From contig NZ_CP072142.1 in assembly GCF_019355555.1 (NCBI RefSeq), forward strand, positions 124,001 through 188,000: a stretch of DNA of 64,000 nt, read 5' to 3'. Shown piece after piece: positions 59,541 to 64,000 of this stretch. Position numbers and translations under genes: made by a program. Origin of the DNA: Rhizobium sp. L51/94 (GTDB lineage: Bacteria; Pseudomonadota; Alphaproteobacteria; Rhizobiales; Rhizobiaceae). The notes beneath the pieces were generated by a model. That model did no database searches. It worked only from the letters and a program-made list of their open reading frames with translations, and was not told the origin of the DNA. Position 1 is the first letter of the stretch. The number at the start of each line of letters is the position of its first letter.

Positions 59541-59981
59541 ATGCTCAAAGGCATAGATCCGGTCATCAGCGCGGAACTCATCCACGTTTTGATGCTGATG
59601 GGTCACGGCGATACGCTTGTCGTCTGCGATATCAACCATCCGGCCCAGACGATCGCACGGCAGACGACCCATGGCCAGTTGCTGAACATATCGGGATGCG
59701 GTCTGGCGCGGGCGACTGAAGCAATTTTGACGCTGATGCCGCTGGATACTTTCGTCGATGCCCCCGTCAAGCGCATGCAGGTGGTCGGCGATCCCGACGG
59801 TCAGATGCCGATCTTTCCGGCGATGCAGGCAGTCTTCGATGCGGCGGAAGGCCGACCCATCACCGTCGAGGCGCTGGAGCGATTTGCGTTCTATGATGTC
59901 GCCAAGCGCGCCTTTGCCATCGTCAGGACGTCCGATCCCGGACCTTACGGCTGCTTCATCCTGACCAAGGGCGTCATCTAG
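59541..59981 (+). CDS. RbsD/FucU-family sugar mutarotase-like protein
   Basis: A 146-residue protein: ML-K-GIDPVISAELIHVLMLMG, then HGDTLVVCDINHPA with the catalytic-type His and Asp of RbsD/FucU, and the C-terminal aromatic segment RFAFYDVAKRAFAIVRT. These proteins interconvert pyranose, furanose or anomeric forms of ribose, fucose or related sugars to match the kinase. The Shine-Dalgarno GGGAGGGAA is strong. It converges on the kinase gene; the two stop codons interlock in the sequence CTAG (59978-59981). It is the only sugar gene here on the plus strand. Confidence 0.9.
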   Translation: MLKGIDPVISAELIHVLMLMGHGDTLVVCDINHPAQTIARQTTHGQLLNISGCGLARATEAILTLMPLDTFVDAPVKRMQVVGDPDGQMPIFPAMQAVFDAAEGRPITVEALERFAFYDVAKRAFAIVRTSDPGPYGCFILTKGVI

Positions 59982-60865
59982 CCCCGCTCGCTCTCAGGCG
60001 TCGAGACCAGCAAAGCGGCCGCCTCGTTGGCGTGACGCAGCGCGATCTCGATGTCATTGCCCGACGCCATGCCTGCGGCCAGCACGCCGATGAATTCGTC
60101 GCCCGCACCGTGGGTGCTCTCGACCTTGATCGGCAGGGCGGCCATGAAAGCCTCCTTGCCATCGGCGTCGGCATAGGCAACCCCTGCTCCGCCGGCGGTC
60201 ACCACCGCCTGCCGGAAGCTTTTCGACAAGAGCCGCGCGGCGGCGAGAGCGCCTTCCAGCGTCTCGACCACCGGCACGCCTGCCAGCATTTCCGCCTCGA
60301 TCCCGTTGACGACGATGACATCGACAAGAGACTGGAGCTCGTCCGACAGGGCGCGCGCCGGGGCTGCATTGAGAAGCACCAGGCCGCCCGCATTGCTGAC
60401 GGCCCGCGCTGCAGCGACGTTGGCCGCATCCGGCACCTCGTTCTGGAGGACAAGGACCGTTGTCTTTTGCAGCACGTTTGCAGCAGCGGCGATATCGTCA
60501 TCGCCCAGCGTCAGATTGCTGCCGGATACGATGACGGCACCGTAGTCGCCCTCGGCGTCGAAGATCGCGACACTCATGCCGGTGGACAGCGACGCTTTTC
60601 GCCGTACGAACCGGGCGTCGACCTTTTTACGCTCGAGGTTGGCAAGCAGCGCATGGCCGAAATCGTCATCGGCGACAGCGCCGATCATGGCGGTCGCAAC
60701 GCCGGTGCGGGCGGCAGACACTGCCTGGTTGCCCCCTTTACCGCCGCTCTTCGGGTGCCACGATACGCCTGTGATGGTTTCGCCCTTGCGCGGTCGCGCA
60801 GGTCCATTGACGGCGATATCGTAATGCAGGCTTCCGAACACGGTCACGAGGGGCAAAGACGTCAT
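59978..60865 (-). CDS. PfkB-family kinase (ribokinase-like), second
   Basis: A 295-residue kinase. Signature 1 is KSGGKGGNQAVSAARTG; signature 2 is STHGAGDEFIGVLAAGM, where the usual DTTGAGDAF reads THGAGDEF but the catalytic Asp is kept. NGIEAEMLAG replaces the common NExEa motif. It overlaps the RpiR gene stop by four bases (60862-60865), so it is translationally coupled in the order permease - RpiR - kinase. The product is a sugar phosphate probably sensed by RpiR. Confidence 0.9.
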   Translation of the reverse strand: MTSLPLVTVFGSLHYDIAVNGPARPRKGETITGVSWHPKSGGKGGNQAVSAARTGVATAMIGAVADDDFGHALLANLERKKVDARFVRRKASLSTGMSVAIFDAEGDYGAVIVSGSNLTLGDDDIAAAANVLQKTTVLVLQNEVPDAANVAAARAVSNAGGLVLLNAAPARALSDELQSLVDVIVVNGIEAEMLAGVPVVETLEGALAAARLLSKSFRQAVVTAGGAGVAYADADGKEAFMAALPIKVESTHGAGDEFIGVLAAGMASGNDIEIALRHANEAAALLVSTPESERG

Positions 60866-61737
60866 AAAGGTCGCTCTTTCCGTTTGGATGTAACTGCGGA
60901 CATGGTCCGGTCGAGGTTTCGTTCGGCAGCCTGATAATCGCGTTGGGCGACCGACACGAAGATGGCGTCGAGGATATTCAGCTGCGCTATGCGGGCTGCA
61001 GCATTTTCACCCATCAGCGGCGAACCCTGGGCGGTCGAACACAGCACCACGTCTGCAGATTGCGCCAGGGCAGAAGAATTGTAGTTGGTGATGGCAATCG
61101 TCCGCGCGCCGTTGCGGCGCGCAAGCTGGATCGCCTCGATCACTGCCGTCGTATTTCCCGAATGGGAAAACCCGATGGCGATATCGCCGTCGCCGAGCAA
61201 CGAGGCCGACATCAGCATCATGTGGCTGTCGTCGAACATATTCGCCCGCACGCCGATCCGCAGGAATTTGTGCGCAACATCCCGGGCAATCTGTGCCGAT
61301 CCGCCGACGCCGTAGAAATCGCGCTGCCTTGCGCGGTGTATGAGGTCGGAGGCCCGATCGAACGCCTCCATGTCGAGGATCGACAGCGTTTCCTCAAGCG
61401 CATTGATGGATGTTCGGAACACCTTCTGGACAATTTCCTGAGACGTATCGTCTGCCGACAGTTCCTGATGCATCTCCGCCGTCGGCTGGCGGTTGTACTG
61501 GCTAACGGCGGTGCGGAAATCACGGTACCCTGCAAATCCGAGCTTCTTGGTGATTTTCACCACCATGGCTTCCGAGACGCCGGCATCGTCGGCGATCTGC
61601 TTCAGCGACGTGCTGTCGCTGAAGTCACGGAGGGCAAAGACGGTATCGACGACCTTTGCTTCGAGTGGCGTCAGCAGCGGCATCATCATTCGGATGCGTG
61701 GGCCAACAGCCTTAGTATCGAAGCTTTCGGTATTCAT
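60862..61737 (-). CDS. RpiR-family transcriptional regulator
   Basis: A 291-residue regulator from ATG 61737 (MNTESFDTKAVGPRIRM). The N-terminal HTH_6 domain holds LTPLEAKVVDTVFALRDFSD, LKQIADDAGVSEAMVVKITK and KLGFAGYRDFRTAVSQ. The C-terminal SIS sugar-phosphate-binding domain holds DFYGVGGSAQIARDVAHKFL and IGFSHSGNTTAVIEAIQLA. Such proteins sense a phosphorylated sugar and repress or activate sugar uptake genes. The start overlaps the permease stop (ATGA), so it is part of the importer operon; the longer frame to 62151 is antisense-like noise. Confidence 0.93.
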   Translation of the reverse strand: MNTESFDTKAVGPRIRMMMPLLTPLEAKVVDTVFALRDFSDSTSLKQIADDAGVSEAMVVKITKKLGFAGYRDFRTAVSQYNRQPTAEMHQELSADDTSQEIVQKVFRTSINALEETLSILDMEAFDRASDLIHRARQRDFYGVGGSAQIARDVAHKFLRIGVRANMFDDSHMMLMSASLLGDGDIAIGFSHSGNTTAVIEAIQLARRNGARTIAITNYNSSALAQSADVVLCSTAQGSPLMGENAAARIAQLNILDAIFVSVAQRDYQAAERNLDRTMSAVTSKRKERPL

Positions 61738-62714
61738 CCTCGTCCCCTTGTGGCGCGATCGATCATCATTGCGACAAGGATTATAAGGCCAGTGGCGAGC
61801 AGTTGATAGAAGGCCTGCACATTCATCAGGGTAAGACCGTTGCGCATCGCGCCGAGGATGATCGCCCCGAGGATTGTCCCAAGCACGCTCCCCTTGCCGC
61901 CCATCAGCGAAGCGCCGCCAATGGCAGAGGCCGCAATCGCGTCGAGTTCCCAGAGATTGCCGAGGATCGGTTCGGCAGCACCGAGGCGGCCGACAAGGAT
62001 CAGGGCAGCCAGGGCCGCAAGCGCGCCGGAGATGACATAGGCGGTGATCTTGGTGCGGGCGATGGGGACGCCGGCGACGTAGGCTGCTTCCTCGTTGCCG
62101 CCAACGGCCAGGAGATATTCGCCGATCGGCGTCTTCTTCAACAGGATCCATGCCGCAACTGCCACGACTGCGACGATCCAGACAGGCGTCGGCAAGCCCA
62201 GGAGGTTGCCATTGAACAGGCTGCGGAAGCCGACAGGAATGCCGAGCACGGGATTGCCGCCCGTGTAGATCAACGCAATCGCCCTGTAGGTGCTGAGCGT
62301 ACCCAGCGTGACGATGAACGGCTGCAGCCCGACATAGGCGACAAGCACGCCGTTGATGAAACCGCAGACGGCGCCGATGCCGATGCCGGCAAGGATCGCC
62401 AGCGGGATCGGAACGCCCGAAAGCAGCATTGTTGCCGATATCACAGCCGCGATGGCAGCCGTCGGGCCCACCGAAAGATCGATGCCGCCAGAGATGATGA
62501 CCAGGGTCATGCCGAGCGCGAGGCAGGCATTGATGCTGGACTGCTGCAGGATATTGACGAGGTTGCGTTCGGAGATGAAGCCCGGGACGATCGCTGCAAA
62601 CACCGCCAGAATGACGATCAGTCCGATTAGGGTGCCGGCGTCACGCAGCGAAAAGGAGAAGCGGCCGAAACCGGAGGAAAGCTTTGTCGCATCGGCGGGT
62701 GACGTATGGTTCAT
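61734..62714 (-). CDS. Ribose-type ABC permease (RbsC family)
   Basis: A 326-residue inner-membrane permease with about eight to ten helices. The RbsC-family hallmark NACLALGMTLVIISGGIDLS is followed by VGPTAAIAAVISATML, and AIAASAIGGASLMGGKGSVLGT marks the conserved coupling region. ATG 62714 has GGAGCT upstream. It lies 26 bases downstream of the RbsA-type ATPase gene and overlaps the RpiR start. As a homodimer it forms the channel for a monosaccharide such as ribose, xylose or a related pentose or polyol. Confidence 0.93.
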   Translation of the reverse strand: MNHTSPADATKLSSGFGRFSFSLRDAGTLIGLIVILAVFAAIVPGFISERNLVNILQQSSINACLALGMTLVIISGGIDLSVGPTAAIAAVISATMLLSGVPIPLAILAGIGIGAVCGFINGVLVAYVGLQPFIVTLGTLSTYRAIALIYTGGNPVLGIPVGFRSLFNGNLLGLPTPVWIVAVVAVAAWILLKKTPIGEYLLAVGGNEEAAYVAGVPIARTKITAYVISGALAALAALILVGRLGAAEPILGNLWELDAIAASAIGGASLMGGKGSVLGTILGAIILGAMRNGLTLMNVQAFYQLLATGLIILVAMMIDRATRGRG

Positions 62715-62739
62715 GATGAGCTCCTATACTTTTCAGCGC

Positions 62740-64000
62740 TCACGCAGCCGGAGCTGACATGGGGGATTGACTGACGCCGGGAATGGCATGGGCGACGATG
62801 GCGCTTTCGGACAGATCGGCGCGCTCGATCTCGGCGGCAATCCGCCCCTCGCGCATGACAAGCACCCGGTCGGAGAGACGAATGACTTCTGGCAGCTCGG
62901 AGGAGACAACGATGATCGAGTGACCGTCGGCGGCCAGGGCCTCGATCAGCTGGTAGATTTCCGACTTCGCCCCGACATCGATGCCGCGCGTGGGTTCGTC
63001 GAACAACAATATCTGCGATTTGGCCGCCAGCCAGCGCGCAATAATCGCCTTTTGCTGGTTGCCGCCGCTGAATAGCCGAATGGGCCGGTCCAGCTGGAAA
63101 GGCCGCAGGTTGACACGGCGCAGCAGGTCGGTCGCGGTCGCCCGAAGCTTGCCATTGCGGATGATACCCGCCTTTGAAAAGCTGCCCAAGGACGCAAGCG
63201 CCATATTGTTGGTCACCGAGCGACCGGGAATGATGCCTTCGCGCTTGCGCTCTTCCGGCACAAGGCCGATGCCGGCAGCGATGGCGTCGCGCGGGCTGCG
63301 CAGAGGAAGCGGCTTCCCGTCGATTTCGACCGAGCCCGAGATGATACGGTCAACGCCGGCGAGCAGGCGCAGCAGTTCGGTGCGTCCGGAGCCGACGAGC
63401 CCGGCCACGCCGAGCACTTCGCCGCGGTGCAACCGAAACGAGGCATCGCTAATCTTGGTCGCCGAAGACAGGCTCTTGGCCTCGAGCTTCACCGTGGTCG
63501 TGGCATGCGACACATGCTTTTCCTGCATCAGCTGGCGGCCGACCATCATGGTGATGACATCCTGGTGGGATGCCGTGCGGATATCGACGCGACCGACCAG
63601 CTTGCCGTCGCGCATGACGCTGGCGCCCTGGCAGATCTGGAACACTTCGTCCATCTTGTGCGAGACGTAGATGATCGAGACGCCGGTCGCGGCAAGATTG
63701 GCGATGACCTCGGCGAGCTTTTCGAACTCGCTGGGTGTCAGGCTCGAAGTCGGTTCGTCCATTGCGATGATCTTGGCGCGGTCGAGCAGCGCACGACCGA
63801 TCTCGACGATCTGGCGCTGGGCGACCTTCAGCGTGGATATCGGCGCTGCCGGATCGATGGTCGGGTCGATCATCGCCAGCGCTTCCGCGGCTCTGCGCTC
63901 CTGCTCGTGCCGTGCGACGAAAATGCCGCCGGCCGAGGTCAGGGGATGACCGAGGAACATGTTCTGGGCGACGCTGAGATGCGGCACCTGCTGCAGTTCC
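62740..64000 (-). CDS. Ribose-type ABC ATPase (RbsA family), partial
   Basis: The 3' 420 codons of a double-NBD sugar ATPase whose start lies beyond the window. The end of domain 1 is seen (LKVAQRQIVEIGRALLDRAK, Walker B IIAMDEPTSSLT, H-loop YVSHKMDEVF). Domain 2 holds VAGLVGSGRTELLRLLAGVD, the LFSGGNQQKAIIARWL signature and ILLFDEPTRGIDVGAKSEIY. Domain 2 has the degenerate Walker A (GSGRTE) usual in RbsA, so it probably does not hydrolyse ATP at full rate. The missing part should hold Walker A of domain 1, and the binding-protein gene is expected upstream. Confidence 0.95.
   Translation of the reverse strand, partial: ELQQVPHLSVAQNMFLGHPLTSAGGIFVARHEQERRAAEALAMIDPTIDPAAPISTLKVAQRQIVEIGRALLDRAKIIAMDEPTSSLTPSEFEKLAEVIANLAATGVSIIYVSHKMDEVFQICQGASVMRDGKLVGRVDIRTASHQDVITMMVGRQLMQEKHVSHATTTVKLEAKSLSSATKISDASFRLHRGEVLGVAGLVGSGRTELLRLLAGVDRIISGSVEIDGKPLPLRSPRDAIAAGIGLVPEERKREGIIPGRSVTNNMALASLGSFSKAGIIRNGKLRATATDLLRRVNLRPFQLDRPIRLFSGGNQQKAIIARWLAAKSQILLFDEPTRGIDVGAKSEIYQLIEALAADGHSIIVVSSELPEVIRLSDRVLVMREGRIAAEIERADLSESAIVAHAIPGVSQSPMSAPAA

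Noticed and set aside
1..64000. CRISPR arrays, insertion sequences, rRNA genes or replication origins
   Set aside because: No regularly spaced repeats, transposase genes, rRNA segments or iteron clusters were found on reading both strands.

Overview
The window reads as chromosomal or chromid DNA of a Rhizobiaceae-like alphaproteobacterium (Rhizobium/Agrobacterium relatives). The grounds are high-GC coding with long antisense shadow frames, a serC leader RNA of the type described from Rhizobiales, two Omp25/Omp31-type outer membrane proteins, FixJ/StyR-type and Lrp/RpiR/LysR regulators, and an abundance of ABC importers with catabolic operons. The species cannot be fixed from the sequence alone.

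Layout. 1-710: two small lower-GC genes abutting the 3' end of a tRNA-Met (711-787). 937-8253: housekeeping genes: mnmA, a small membrane protein, an MscS-type channel, a GT2 glycosyltransferase, then serA and serC with a serC leader RNA. 8279-11232: a roughly 2.95-kb island bounded by a perfect 27-bp direct repeat, one copy of which is the first hairpin of the serC leader. The island holds a HicAB-like toxin-antitoxin pair whose toxin gene has lost its stop codon, broken phage genes (a metallopeptidase-like protein and a DUF2280-like protein), a degenerate tRNA-fMet-like sequence and a small secreted protein. 11317-13219: two outer membrane protein paralogues. 13451-19299: a GH63/MGH1-type glucosidase, a 1-kb stretch with no gene, and katG.

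19528-26408: an ABC importer (ATPase plus a double-length fused permease, no binding protein nearby) faces a histidine kinase/response regulator pair and an aldehyde dehydrogenase. A palindrome resembling the box of StyR-type regulators lies between the divergent units. 26441-47124: a large catabolic locus that looks built for an amino or N-acyl compound: two paralogous double-GNAT proteins, an ArgE/DapE-like deacylase, a 2-hydroxyacid dehydrogenase, a cupin, two aldehyde dehydrogenases, a tartrate/D-malate-type dehydrogenase, two FAD amine/amino-acid oxidases, two HAD hydrolases, a class III aminotransferase, a dipeptide-type ABC importer and an Lrp regulator.

47156-53157: a GH25 lysozyme lipoprotein, a secreted esterase, a Fic-gene remnant, a secreted double-VOC protein, and an alpha/beta hydrolase divergent from a LysR regulator. 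53194-64000: two neighbouring sugar systems. The first is a MalFGK-type importer with a PfkB kinase. The second is a ribose-type importer (RbsC, partial RbsA) with an RpiR regulator, a second PfkB kinase and an RbsD/FucU mutarotase-like gene.

The most distinctive feature is the decayed phage-like island whose ends lie in the serC leader RNA. The rest is ordinary, well-organised rhizobial metabolism.
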